Under the pieces are notes generated by a model that was not told the DNA's origin, did not search any database, and was given only the letters and a program-made list of their open reading frames with translations. Shown piece after piece: positions 22,685 through 34,912 of a stretch of DNA of 64,000 bases (its first letter is position 1; every line of letters begins with the position of its first letter). The DNA comes from Eutrigla gurnardus. Lineage: Eukaryota > Chordata > Actinopteri > Perciformes > Triglidae. Location of the stretch: contig OY741275.1 of the NCBI GenBank assembly GCA_963514095.1, positions 9,309,151 to 9,373,150 on the forward strand. The letters run 5' to 3'. The translations under genes were made by a program, and so were the position numbers.

Positions 22685-24874
22685 CTACCAATCCATGGTT
22701 GGAGAAGCTTTCCTCATTTCTACGTAGGTGGAGTTCTCGGGATCTCTGCTGCTGCACTGAAACACAGAAACAGAAAAGTAACACATTCGTTAAGGTATTC
22801 CTTTAACAATGCTGGAGATAGAGGTATTACTCTTGAAAAGACAATGTCACAGGTTCCTCTAGCTCCGATATGCAGACAGGCTAATTTTCCTTTCTAAAAA
22901 GAAAAGAAAAAAGTACTAGTTATAGCTTCTTTTGATTCAACGCAGATTAGAGTAAATAGATAAATTGCATGAACAAAGATAGTAGAAGTGGGAGCGTAAG
23001 AATGTTTATACATAATATTGTTTCATATTGGCTCTCACATAAATGGTGATTGGGTGACTATGCTTATGTCAAAATATTATGTTATTTACAACATTGAGCA
23101 CTAATTTGCTGTATTCCATGTAGTCATATAGATGGACAATAGTATATTTTATTTTCAGAGACAGACAGTCAGACAGATACCAAGACATACAGTGAGAGTG
23201 GCTGTCAGACAGACCCTCAGTCTGATGTAGAAGGAGGTGATGACACAGCTGTACAGCAACGTCAGAGCCAGCAGACCAATCAGAATCCACCGGAGGTGTT
23301 GAGACTGAGAAGGTGGTGGATGTGGAGGGGGAGGTATGCCAGGTGCTTCCTTTTGACCTAATAATACATAATATTAAAAAGTGTAGTAGTTCTCTGTTTG
23401 TACTTTGGTTTACACACTAATACAAGGTTGAAGTGTTTGACCAATAGCACAAACTCAAATGGAGTTCCAATCTAAATGTCAAAACACCAATAATGAACAG
23501 AGAAGTTTGATAAAGAAATGTTATATTTAAAATGAAATAGAAATACATGTTAAAGTCCCTTGCTTTCAAATTTGAAGTCACAATACTATTTCATTCAGTA
23601 ATAAAATACAAAAAGGTAAATAACTGTTGTTTACGGAGCCCCGGAGAGGCCATCCAGAATATAGCCTATATATATATATATTGAGGGCACATTTTAGTAC
23701 ATTAAAATGTGCCCCCCCCTCCCCTCTTTGACTCTAACTTTGCATTGGTACTAAAAATCATCCAAAGGGTCCAACATACCTTGCTGTAGTAGTGTTGGTG
23801 CTCCTGTCTTGGTGCAATCGATATCATCTTTTTTCACTGTGAACTCACACTCATATTTCATTTTCATGGCCTCTGGCCCGATGTTGAGTATGATAAAAAG
23901 CCACTTTTTGGGATTCTCTGCATGCATGGTGATGTTCTTACAGTCTGTCTGTTTCTTCTGACAGAGTAGTCTAGGGCTGCCTGTTCTGAGAGCAGACGGA
24001 GATATATTAGACAGAGTATGTCTCCCACCTAGACCTAGTCTAGTGTTCAAGTTTAGTTGACGAATTAGAGATACACTTATTCCAGAGGCCAAGAGGTAGA
24101 AGACTGATAGCAAACTAGGCCAAGAAATGGACCGACAGAAAAGGGCAAACTGGCATTTTAGATGAATTAAACAAAGAAAGTGTTAAATAGTAACTTCCCA
24201 TAGTGCTGATTTGCCTATAGAAGTCAAGCTACATGTTTAGTAGTAGCTTTAGTTTAGTATGTTTTTAGAAATTGTATTTAAACATTCAACAACCACATCG
24301 TTGGTTTTCATTCTTACACCTTTTAATTGGGGTTTAATAGTGATTTAAAGTTGCACGTTGGGTGATGTGTTCATGCAGATAAAGTGGTGCTGTGTTAAAT
24401 ACATACAGTGGAATGGCGTTGAGTCGAACATCTTCCACATCTTCCACAGAGCTGACATTTGCAGTGTGTTCGCAGCTGATAGAGGCTGTCCCATCTGGGT
24501 TTATAGTCCGGCTCTTTGGCTGAATCACCTCAAAACCTGAAGAATGAAAATGATTCACCTACTCATGGAAAACACACCAAGCTGTAGTTGTTGTTTTTTT
24601 TTACCTTTTTCATGAGAAAATCGTTTACAATTTAATTTAAAAATATTTTTTTTTTCAGTCTGTTATAATTTTCCCCTTTTCTTGTAATGGATTGAACAGA
24701 TTGTTTTTGTATTCAATATTTTAATACATAATGTTCCTATAGAATATAGATGGTGAAATGGAGAGTCCTACCATGGCTTGTGTGGAAGATGAAGTTCAAA
24801 TAAGTTGTGAAGATGAGGAAGGTATTAAAGATGCAAGCTGTCATCTCAGCTTTCTGCTCCGTCTCCTTCACCAT
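22685..24874 (-). CDS. cd28: CD28/ICOS-type T-cell costimulatory receptor (225 aa, 5 exons)
   Basis: Exons (minus): 24874-24772 signal peptide, 24536-24407 and 23985-23780 Ig V domain, 23357-23191 stalk and membrane segment, 22756-22685 tail. Splice sites are GT-AG and all phases agree (1, 2, 1, 0). The signal peptide is hydrophobic after Met11; the first Met has a strong GCCATGG context. Ig cysteines are Cys56 and Cys124, extra cysteines 86 and 93, and a stalk Cys135 could form the dimer bond. A proline-rich stalk precedes the membrane segment (about 171-191). The tail has STYVEM (213-216), a YxxM PI3-kinase site as in CD28 (YMNM) and ICOS (YMFM). The FG-loop region after YECEFTV lacks any PPPY/PPPF motif, unlike typical CD28. 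Same strand as CTLA4 and downstream of it, which is the mammalian ICOS position, so ICOS-like identity is possible. Confidence 0.8.
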
Positions 24875-27029
24875 GGCGAAAATTGGATAGAACAGAACAA
24901 CCTATCACAGCACAAGACATCACAATCACAAACGCCTCATTCTGATACTGAGCTATTTATTCAACAGGAAAAGGGACATTTTGAGGTGGGACTTGATGCT
25001 GATCTAACCATTTTCTCTGTTTCCATGGCGCATTCATGTCACTGCTGCAAGAACTCCATACTCAGTTTCAACTGTCACTCAAACTGATGTTGTTTGTGTA
25101 GTTTGTGTGGGAGGGGTTTCCTGTGTGTCATGCAATACCTATGAATGTCATGGTTTTTTAGAGACCAACATACATTGTAAATAATTTCCTGTAGAGCAGG
25201 AATTAAATTTGTCTGATTCAGTGGAAAATGTCATACTTTAAGTTTACTTTTTGTACCTAAAAGTAGCTCTTCAACATAAAATCCTGAAAAATTTAAGATA
25301 CTTTGATGATATATGTAAATTGCAGCAATACCCAAACAGCATGAATCCTTAATTTACATACACAACCCATTAGTTGAGTTGTTATTATTAATACTAATTA
25401 AGGGATATTTTGCATTTCTATTAGAACATCTTTACATGTTTTAATATTCAAAAAACATCATTTCTGAATGAGCCTGTTTTCACCCTCTGTCTGAAAAGCT
25501 TTAGGTTGAAAGTGACTTGGAGTTAACATAGACTAGCAAACCTATGACAAGACCTCCTTGGATTACAACTTTAACACACTAGATGTTATTAGAAAGCTTA
25601 AGGAATACAATGGGAAGCAATTGACCCTTTACTAAGTCCCGCCCCTCAAAAGCAGACTGACCGATCATAGTGTAGCATCGGCCATCTACGACCAGGATCC
25701 GACAACCATCTCCCTCTGGTCAAAAGACCCTGATGCATTTCATTTCTTCCTTTTCAAGCTGGTTTTGTGGATATGGAGCTAGTCCTGGTTAAATGTTGTG
25801 TAATCGTGATACTCGATAACCTGGAGAGCCCGGGAGGAGATGAACGTTCCATAATGAAGGGTCAGTTGAACTGCCTGGTTGTCATAGCACTGAAAACTGA
25901 TATTTGACAGCAACATCTCCAAAAACATTGTCCTATTTAGCAAAGCAGTGGTAGTAGAAGTTTTTAAATGCTTTAAAAAAAAAAGGTTATTATTTAACTT
26001 TGAACTTTAGCGAGGCTAATTACAGTATAATGTTAATTATAACTTTATAGCTTCATAGCTTTGATTCTAGCATAACGGAAGTATAAAGGACAAGAAAGCA
26101 TGCATGAATAGATGAACCCACAGTAGTTAAGTTAAGATAAGTGTGACAGCAGGTGACTGTTGCCAGATCATTATCATTAAGTGAAATAGGGATTTAATAT
26201 ATGCATTTTGTATTCAATGGCTGCACTTGGTGTCTGAAGAAGTGTCATTTTTATAAAATAAAACAAAAACTTAGTTTAAGTTGCTCCTTACACAAGCAAT
26301 CACTGCATGATATGGTAGCTGCATGTGTCTTTCCATTATCTTTATCACAATGAGAAAATGAGTCCTCTGATTTTATCTGGCATAGTCAGCAGTGTTAGTC
26401 CACATCCTGTTTTGCACTTGGTTTTTCAGAGTTTGTGCTTCTGTGAAATTGTTGTGCATGAGCGTGTGAGACCAATAGAAACCACAGACATAATCGGAAT
26501 AAGAAGCCTGAAATGTGTTATCTGCCTGATTGGTCCATCCAGGTCAGGTCCTTCTTTGAGAGAAGATGAGCTGAAGACCTAATTCACTGTCCTTCTGTCA
26601 ATAACTGGGTTGTGTTCTTTTTCATTTATTTCTGTTTAAGGCTGTACAACAAAATCATCTTGCTTGTAATCTTTGCTTGTTTCCTTAAGTGTTGTTATTA
26701 GTCAGTATAAAACACTACTGGAAGGATTGCCATAAGATTTCATACATCTATAGGCCCCAGAGGATGAAGCTTATTGACTTTTTCCTCCATCGCTACCACA
26801 AGGTTGAAGCTTGTGGTTTTTGGGCCATTTATGTTTCATTTAGCAAATGTTGGCATGTTACAACGCTAAACTAAGATGTCGTACATGATAAACAGTATAC
26901 CTGCTAAACATCTGCATGTTAAATTGTCACTGTGTGAATGTTTACATACTGACGTAAGCAAGTAGCACAAAGCATGTGGTTCCGATGTAGAGCCAGCCCG
27001 TTCTCAAGTCCCGCTTTCAAGTAACTACA
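24875..27029. other. Intergenic, nothing recognised
   Basis: This lies upstream of the CD28-type gene, so its promoter should be just right of 24874. I see no clear TATA box, no long coding frame and no repeat that I can name. Confidence 0.5.
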
Positions 27030-27109
27030 ATGTAAACCCATTCAATTTCAATTCAATTCAATTACATTTTATTTATAGTGTCATCACAACAGAAATTATC
27101 TCAGGACAC
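27030..27109 (+). repeat. Left part of an interrupted teleost retroposon
   Basis: (CAATT)n followed by ATTTTATTTATAGTGTCATCACAACAG is a common teleost repeat. It appears to resume at 28984 after the TTAA element, with ...GCGAGAAAGAAACTGCC near 29080. Confidence 0.55.
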
Positions 27110-27298
27110 TTAAAGGCGCCATATGTAAGAATGTGGCCAAAAACGGTACGACACTCAAATTCAAAACACTGCGGCAAGTCGTATCCGCCTCCCCCTCCAC
27201 CTCTTCCCCTCCAGACTCGAGGTTGCCAGAGCTGTTGGCGTATCCTCCATCAGCAAGCTGGACGGCGGTCGGGGGAGAGACGCACACAATGATTAAGT

Positions 27299-27515
27299 GG
27301 ATAAACCAGGGGTGTCAAACTGATCCAGTAAAGGGCCGTGTGGCTGCAGGTTTTCATTCCAACCAAGCAAGAACACACCTGACTCGACTTATTCACCTAC
27401 CTGATTGGCCTTCACACCTTGATTGGTTGGATCAGGTGTGTTCTTGCTTGGTTGGAATGAAAACCTGCAGCCACACGGCCCTTTACTGGATCAGTTTGAC
27501 ACCCATGGGATAAAC
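27299..27515. mobile_element. Foldback hAT MITE, copy 1, TSD GGATAAAC
   Basis: The element is 27307-27507 (201 bp), CAGGGGTGTCAAAC to GTTTGACACCCATG, flanked by perfect 8-bp GGATAAAC copies. It is almost wholly palindromic, so the transcript would form a long hairpin. The 8-bp duplication and CAG...-type ends fit hAT. Confidence 0.9.
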
Positions 27516-28413
27516 GGTCCGTGTACGTTGCGGCCATCCGACTTTCGTTTTGAAGTTAACAATCGCAAAACGGATAACGAGTCGTTTCCCGTTTTTCGCT
27601 TCAAAATAAAAGAACGAAAAACGGAAAAATGACTCATATCCCGTTATTCGTTTTAAAAAAACGACTCGTTAACTGATATTAGATATTGTGTTTATGAATG
27701 GGATTCGGGGATGAAATAACAGTGCCATTTTTCATTCAAGATTTTGCCGTAGGCTACGTCTTTTTTACCCAGAAGGCGCTGTTATGCCGCGAAATTACCT
27801 GAAAGCCTACTTTGAGACATTTAGGGGGAGCTCTGAAACACTGTTCATAAACGCTCTGACAGCGTCTGACGCTCGCGTTTTGAAGTAAACCCACTGTTTT
27901 AAACACGCACCAAAAGCGTTATGACGCTGACATAAAAGCGGAGCCTCCGCCTCTTCACCGCCGCCACTCAGCTGTTGATCCTCGGTGACTGCCGGGGTCT
28001 GCGCTCTGACTGACCGGGAGCCGCTCCGTGAGTCGGTGTCCAGCTCACAACAACAGCGATTCATTAACATAGTGTAGAGTTATGATTAGCGTAATGCGTA
28101 ATTCTTTCCTGCTTCCTAGTGTTGCGCAGCCAGGTTTTCAACCTGCGCAAGGCTGGGAAAGAGCACTCGGATGCCGCGGGGAGGCTGATGGGGGGCGGAT
28201 GGGAGGGGGTGCGGCCGCAATGTTTGTTTCTATGATCGAAATGAATAACGTTACTCGACAGTTCAAAGTATTCTTAATGTCCATCCCCGTCAAGCTATGA
28301 TGCTAACTTAGTTAGCCAAGCTCAACTTACCTGTCTAGGAGAAGAGTAGCCAATTCTGCATCCGATTTCAAATTCCCCTCAGCTTTCAACTGTCTCCACC
28401 GTTCAAATGCATC

Positions 28414-28632
28414 CCCTATATCAGGTGTGTCAAACTGATCCAGTAAAGGGCCGCTGTGGCTGCAGGTTTTCATTCCAACCAAGCAAGAACACACCTGATC
28501 CAACCAATCAAGGTGTGAAGGCAAATCAGGTAGGTGAATAAGTCGAGTCAGGTGTGTTCTTGCTTGGTTGGAATGAAAACCTGCAGCCACAGCGGCCCTT
28601 TACTGGATCAGTTTGACACACCTGCCCTATAT
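28414..28632. mobile_element. Foldback hAT MITE, copy 2, TSD CCCTATAT
   Basis: The element is 28422-28624 (203 bp), CAGGTGTGTCAAAC to GTTTGACACACCTG, with perfect 8-bp CCCTATAT flanks. It is the same family as the copy at 27307. Confidence 0.92.
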
Positions 28633-28983
28633 AGACCCTCGCTTTGCCTCGGTTTTTATCTTGGCGTTTTTGTGAATCATAACGAGCTCTTTCGGGTTTC
28701 GTTGCCTCCGCCATTGTAGCTCAGTCGAAACTGGCAACCCGTGGTTGCTCGGCAGCAATGATTTGTAGACGCCAGTGGGTGGCGCCACGTGCCAAAACAT
28801 GTTTTCAAAACATAAACATGATTTGCGGTCCGCAAAATATTTTTTTAAATGCAAATATTTTGGCTGTACTGTCGTTGTTGGTGAGTTCAGTATGTTATAT
28901 GATCATTATTCCTGAGTCTCTATGACATATTAGGATGATTTTACGGCCAGTTGCTTTAGATTTCTTACATATTGTGCCTTTAA

Positions 28984-30284
28984 CACATTGAGCAGGACTA
29001 GAATACTGCTCAAGATTTTCAGAGTTAATACATTTTCAAAGTCCCAACATCACCAGGGGCAAGTGTAACATCGATAGTGGCGAGAAAGAAACTGCCTCAA
29101 AGGCTTTTAGGCAGAAATCTCGTGCAGACCAGGCCCTTGGGTTTGGTGTTGGTAGTAGTTTATTAGTGTTAGTAGTATAGTAGTAGTAGTAGTAGTATTA
29201 CAGTAGTGGTAGTATTAACAGAAGCCATAGTATCAACAGCAGTAGTCCATGGCGGCAGGCACAGCCAAGCTGAGATGGATCCATCCGTCAGCACATCCGT
29301 CAGGACCTCAGTGGACTCTGCTGGACCAGAAAGCATAGCCAGACTCCCGGGAGTAATCAAGTTAGTAACAGTAGAGATGCCGATTTTAGTCAGTAACTTT
29401 AATCAATAGTCAGCTGCCTTACTAGCAGTGAGAGTCAAACAAGAACACAGTGTCGGTGCAGTCCTGATCAGGTTCCACCACGGTCCAGGCAGACCGGCTA
29501 GATGAGAAGGCACATGGACTCCGGGGGAACATACACAGAGAGAGCAAGAGAAAAAGGCTCAGTGTGTCACTGTAAATCCCCCAGAAGTCTAGGCCGATAG
29601 CAGCATAACTAAGAGCTGGTTCAAGTTAAACATGAGCCAGCCCTAACTATAAGCATTGTCAAAGACTGTTAAAAGAATTTGTGCGTAAACAAATAAATTC
29701 ACCCAAGGAGGAGATCAGAGACAGAAGTAAAGTCGACGTCAGACTTGAATCTTGTACAAGGAGGAGCAGTTACAATGCAACAACGTATGAGGATGCTACA
29801 GAGAAAGTGCTCAAATCAGTGTTGTGACTTGAGTCTTTTAAAGGTCCAGGAGATAATGCGTCATTGACAACATGTAGGGCAAGACATCATGTGCCCAAGG
29901 TCCCCCCGATTGTAATTAGCTGCTTCAAACGATGGTTCTATATCTTTTAGGTCATCAGTGGGTATATTAAGGTCATAAACAGTTCAACACATACATACTA
30001 AGGCCATAAACAGTTCGATACACATAATAAAGTCATAAACAGTTTGATACGCATACTAAAGTCATGGACAGTTCAATACATGCTTTAGATATGGGGCCTC
30101 CTAAGACGCGGGACCTCCTAGGTCACCGTGGATGTCAAAGTCGTAAAACTACCGCAACCCTTTTCCGGCCATAACAAAGAACACTAGAATCATGAGGTTA
30201 TACAAAATTCTTCTAACAAAGACGAAAGTTTTAAGCTGAGCTTGATAGCTGAAAACCTGGCACCTGTTCTACATTTGGAGACTG
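28984..30284. repeat. Right part of an interrupted retroposon and an imperfect tandem array
   Basis: It resumes the repeat begun at 27030. It includes a (TAG)n tract near 29160-29200 and, at 29960-30085, four imperfect copies of a unit of about 30 bp (TAAAGTCATAAACAGTTTGATACGCATAC). No coding region was recognised. Confidence 0.5.
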
Positions 30285-30662
30285 TACACTCTTAGAAATA
30301 AGGGTTCCAATAGGGTTCTTTTACAAGGGCTGAGGTTCTACCTGGAACCATTTGCTTCTGAAAAACCCTTTCCCGAAGAAAGGGTTTTTCAAGGGTTCTT
30401 GGTAACACTAAGGGTTCCAGTAAGAACCATTTTGATCCAGAGAACCGTTTTTGGAAGAAAGAGTTCTTCAGGGATTGTTGGAAGCATGGATCCTGTGTCA
30501 CCAGGGACATACTTCCTGATAACACTTACCAATAATGGTGCAAAATAGAATTCCTTGTGACTACTGATACAAATACTTTTCATATCCATTTTTTTGTTTA
30601 TTTGTTTTTTTCTTCTTCTCCAGATCCTGTTGATCAAACTGCAACATAATTGCCGATCTTGG

Positions 30663-30735
30663 GATTTGAACACCTGCCACCCAGTCACTCTGGCAGTAGT
30701 GACTGAGCTAACCTGCTAGCTGGGTGGAGTCATCA
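30663..30735 (-). other. tRNA-like module (left arm only)
   Basis: On the minus strand it reads GGTTAGCTCAGTCAC and then GTGTTCAAATCCC, which resemble Pol III A and B boxes. The surrounding segment of about 230 bp (30508-30735) is absent from the right arm. Not called as a functional tRNA. Confidence 0.5.
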
Positions 30736-30897
30736 GGTCCACCATACTAGTCTATCACCTTACACATTCTGATCAGACATACACATAATGGCAGTCCTGA
30801 AACTGAAATGTTCTGTTACCAATTTATTTTCACAACCATTAATTATAAGAAAGCAAGACCTTCATCAGCCAATCTTGTTGACCCAGGCAAAGATTAG

Positions 30898-30968
30898 CTG
30901 TGACTGGGATTTTAACCCCCACCCTCCAAATCCAAAGTCTGTACCATTACCCACTGAGCTATCCAGGA
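30898..30968 (-). other. tRNA-like module (left arm)
   Basis: It mirrors 39949-40020. On the minus strand it has GGATAGCTCAGTGGGTAATGG (A-box like) and GGGGGTTAAAATCCC (T-arm like). The anticodon arm is poor. Confidence 0.5.
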
Positions 30969-31170
30969 GAACGTGTAGAGCAGGGACTCCTCTGACTTGC
31001 CACACTCACTCGCACAGCCAGGTTGACAGCTCCTTCATGTCAGTGGTCAGACAGAGAGAGCTGATCATGTGTCTGTTTAGCTCTGTCTGTATAATGTGTG
31101 ACTTCTGCTTTTAGGTCACAGGTTCAATTCCCATGTTGAGAGATATCATACCTGGCTGAATGCACTTCCA

Positions 31171-31240
31171 GACAATTAGCTCAGTTGGCTAGGAGCTGGT
31201 TCTTGATGCCAGACAATGTGGGTTCAAGCCCCATCAAGGG
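31171..31240 (+). other. tRNA-like module (left arm)
   Basis: ATTAGCTCAGTTGGCTAGGAGC resembles a D arm/A box, and GTGGGTTCAAGCCCCAT forms a T-arm stem. The acceptor stem does not pair, so this is tRNA-derived, not a working tRNA. Mirrored at 39681-39755. Confidence 0.55.
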
Positions 31241-31442
31241 TGATAATGGTAATACATCAAAATAGCTTGTAGTCTTTGTGAAACAAATGTACAACATTTT
31301 AGAGTCATGGTAGATGATATTTGACAAAAACATATCAGAATTTTTATCCCAAAAACTGATTTTTTTTTTTATGGTGGTTTCAAATCTGCCTGTGCCACAG
31401 TGAATGGCTTACTCAGTTTGTGAAGCCACAGTTGAGTTGCCA

Positions 31443-31515
31443 TTTGCCAATTAACTCAGTGTGATAGACAATGGTCTTTGGTTCCAGACATTGTGGATTT
31501 CAGCCCCAACTGGTG
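31443..31515 (+). other. tRNA-like module (left arm)
   Basis: CCAATTAACTCAGTGTGATAG followed by GTGGATTTCAGCCCCAAC has A-box and T-arm like features with weaker fit. The right arm holds the mirrored copy near 39410-39460. Confidence 0.4.
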
Positions 31516-32334
31516 CAAAATGTGCAACATTACAAGGTCAACTGTCTTGCCTTCCTATTCTCCTGTTTGTTGCTCAGAATTGCCTAAAGTTGCCGGACCC
31601 GACCCATTGCTGCGCAGCAGCTATAATTGTGTTTATTTTTTAAAGTTTAGTTACACTACTCCCTTCTTCAGGAGGAAATTGACACACAGCAAAGAAGCAG
31701 CCAGGGAAATTGAACCCTGGGTCCCTACAGCAAGGATACTTGCACTACACTACTCACTGGACAAAGGCTTTTGTTACAAGTCACGTGATCTAGAGATACA
31801 GTTTGAAGTTGTGAGTTCAAGGCCTGGTTGATGCAGAGTGACCATGTTAATGCCTACTGAGGTGATGTGTGGATTAGTGACGGACAATTTGAAAAATATT
31901 AAACACAATTTTACTCATGTATTTGTCTCCTCCTCATACTTTTCCATGATCGGCCTCATCCCATGGCTGCTGTACCCTGCTTACTGGCTTAGTCAAGTTG
32001 TGAAGCTGCACATAAGTTCAGTGATAGAGGAAAGTCTTTGACGTCAGAGGCCAAGCCTTAACTGATGAAAAAAATCATATTGTAACAATGACTTTGGGGC
32101 TACTACATCGGGGTTTGTTGATGCCGGGAATTGAACCTTGATCTCCCAGGGGAAAGGGCAAGGTTTGGTGTGTTGGCCCTGGGAGCTGGCCCCATGGTGG
32201 CTGTCATGTGTGAGTTAAGAGCTGGTTGCCCCATGGATTGCACCATATGGTCTGGTCTTCCCCCTCTACAAACCAGGTGTAACATACCAATAGTGATTAC
32301 TGTGAACAGAACAGAGCAAAGAAGAACAGAAGAG

Positions 32335-32568
32335 AGAGAGAACAGAAGAAACTTCAGAGAATCAAGGTGAACTAAATATAATATCTTATTTCAGCATGCT
32401 AGCTGAGGACTTTTATGGTGAAAGGTGGACTAAGCATTTGTTTCTTGTTATGTTTTGTTCGTTTGCTTGTTTGTTTGTTTTCTTGTAGAAATGACTTACA
32501 CACCTTGGACGAAAGCTGAAGTGTGCCATTGGCTTGAAAAAGAGGGTTTTGCTGAGATTTCCATTATT
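32335..32568 (+). pseudogene. Spliced-looking gene fragment with start of a SAM domain, left arm
   Basis: A donor-like AATCAAG|GTGAAC at 32366/32367 and an acceptor-like TTTGTTTTCTTGTAG ending at 32488 bracket a 122-bp putative intron. The exon then opens with ATG (32491) and reads MTYTPWTKAEVCHWLEKEGF, which fits the first helices of a SAM domain. The frame is cut off at once by the LINE insertion at 32569, and the uninterrupted right-arm copy also loses the domain soon after. I infer capture of a host exon; the parent gene is unknown. Confidence 0.5.
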
Positions 32569-34250
32569 ACGATACGATACGATACGATAAACTTTATTGT
32601 CCCGTTCAGGGAAATTTGTCTTGGACACTGTAGCTGCGCCATAAATGCCTTAACGGCCACAATGACAAAAACAAACAACAAAAGAACAATACACCTCAGC
32701 CATATTAATCCAACAGCATTGCACATATCCCATAACATAGCATATATTCCATAACATAACACATATTGCACACATCCCATAACATAACACATATTGCACT
32801 CATCCCACAACATAGCACATACATACACCTCATAAATTCACCATGGTAAGAGCACTATAAGAGTTATTGCACAGACTCGTTAAGAAATTTGATAGAAGTT
32901 GGGATAAAAGAATTCTTAAAACGGTTGAGTTTACAGCGAGGGACTCTGTATCGTCTACCTGAGGGTAGGAGGTCAAACTCTGAGTGAAGGATGTGGGAGG
33001 GGTCATTCACTATCCTCAGGGCTTGTCTAAAAACCGTTTGCTCGTACATGGACTGCAGAGTCTGATTGTCGCTTTTCCCAATGACCTTCATGGCTGTGTT
33101 TACTAGGCGAGCAAGCTTAGTCTTTAGTTTTATGGAGAGTTTGCCATACCATGATGACATCCCATATCTGATTAAGCTCTCAAGCACTGCCTGGTAGAAT
33201 AAAAACATGATATTTTTGTCTACCCCATATACTCTTAGTCTGCGTAGAAAGTACAATCTCTGCTGTAGACGAGAACACAAGTTATCCACATGCACATACC
33301 AACTAAAGGTGTCATCTAAATGAACTCCAAGGTATTTGTAAGAGCTGACCTGCTCAATGGGGGAGTCATGTATGACAACAGGACTATGGTCCCCTACTGA
33401 TCTAGGGTCCAGGACCAACTCTTTAGTTTTTTTAACATTCAGATAGAGGTAGTGAGCATCACACCATTGCACGAAGTTTTCTATTTCAGAGAAATAGGCT
33501 AAAGTGCTGGAGTCTTTGTGCAGTAGACTAAGGATGGCGGTATCGTCAGAAAACTTAAAAACAAGGTTCCCTGTGTGGCTGTTTGTACAGTCATTAGTGT
33601 ACAATGTAAAAAGGACCGGGGAGCTCACACAACCCTGTGGGGCACCTGTGCTGATAGATTGGCAATCTGAGAGCGTGTTATTGACTCTCACCTGCTGACT
33701 TCGATTGGTTAAAAAGGAAAAATACCACTTGATTAAAAAAGGATTAACACTCATCTGCTTCAGTTTAGAAATAAGCAGATGGGGTTGAAGTGTATTAAAA
33801 GCCGAGCTAAAATCAATAAATAAGATCCGTGCATATGCTTTTGGGCATTCCAAGTGCTTGACAGTGAAGTGAGTGATGCTATTAATGGCATCATCAGTGC
33901 CCCTCCCTTGCCTATAGGCAAACTGGTATGGGTCAAGTGCCAAGTTGACCTCCGCTTTAAGCACAGATAGCATGTATTTCTCAAAGCTTTTCATTACAAT
34001 TGAAGTCAAGGCCACAGGTCTGAAATCATTATTATCAACTGGGCACGGTTTCTTAGCTACAGGAACTATGGTGGATTTTTTCCACAAAGCAGGAACAGTG
34101 TGCGAGTCCACAGACCGCTGAAAGATGGGGCACCAAGCTGGAATAAGCTCTTCTGCACATGTCTTTAAAAGCAGTGCAGAAATGCCGTCCGGGCCAGTGG
34201 ATTTTTTAGTGCACACATGTTTAAATATAGACTGAATCCTGAGTATTATT
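32563..34250 (-). mobile_element. 5'-truncated Rex1/CR1-type LINE
   Basis: The insert is 32569-34244, flanked by ATTATT on both sides (32563-32568 and 34245-34250). The right arm of the giant element shows the empty site. Its 3' end carries a (CGATA)n tail (plus-strand reading) next to CTTTATTGTCCCGTTCAGGG, a Rex1-like 3' UTR. Confidence 0.88.
32864..34244 (-). pseudogene. LINE reverse transcriptase, N-terminally truncated
   Basis: About 460 residues of non-LTR reverse transcriptase. Visible marks are KKSTGPDGIS, PVALTSIVMKSFEK, the catalytic FIDFSSAFNTL (D), STGAPQGCVSSPVLF, and KFSDDTAIL where most relatives have FADD. A long C-terminal part ends LLPSGRRYRVP...RFKNSF and a stop at 32864. 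The endonuclease and 5' part are missing because of 5' truncation. No internal stop is seen in the retained part, suggesting a fairly recent copy. Best match by eye is the Rex1/CR1 group. Confidence 0.88.
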
Positions 34251-34912
34251 GTTACAATACGTAAAATTTTGAGTACTTGTAACATAACACTGAAAAGTAT
34301 TTTAACATTATTTAAATCAATGTGAAAACTGTGTGGGGTTCCCTCACTTTCTCATGATTCTGTTCCACTGTCACAATTACTACGTACAGTATGTACTCTG
34401 ATTCCTTTCATTGGACCATGCATTATTGTTTGTAGATAGCTTACAATAAGGCACAGTAAATACACCTTGGATTGATGGAACTAAAACTCTTTTTTTGTCT
34501 CCCCTTTCTGCCATGTCACCGTTGCTGGAGATTACACAAATCCACGACTGAGGACAGCATGATGTGTCTGGCCTGTCATGTTGCTGATTCCACTGGACCT
34601 ATGCTGACTTTTGACCTGTTCTCCCCTGGGACCTACACAGCCTGTTCTGTTGGACTATCTTTAAATAAATGTTTTTCTCATTAAAATGTTTTGAATGTTT
34701 GTTAAATGTCAACATGATAAATGACCACAATATAATATGAACTAAACTGATCTGTAGAATACAATATGGTTCTTTATAGAACCCTCAGAGGACAAGACAG
34801 TTATTTGTGAAAACCTTTGAAAGGGTTCTTGGTGGAACTCCTTTTGTAGGTTCTAGATGAAACCCTTGAAAAACGAAAGGGTTCTTAGTGGAATTCCCTG
34901 TGTGGGTTCTAA

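Larger units (their letters stand above)
27110..28983. mobile_element. TTAA-flanked element (piggyBac/Kolobok-like MITE) with nested hAT MITEs
   Basis: Left end TTAAAGGCGCCATATGTAAG, right end CTTACATATTGTGCCTTTAA: inverted repeats of about 20 bp starting at a TTAA target. It is about 1.87 kb including two nested insertions of about 200 bp. No transposase was seen. A GC-rich patch lies at 27940-28040. The TTAA target is what piggyBac and Kolobok elements use; which one is not resolved. Confidence 0.7.
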
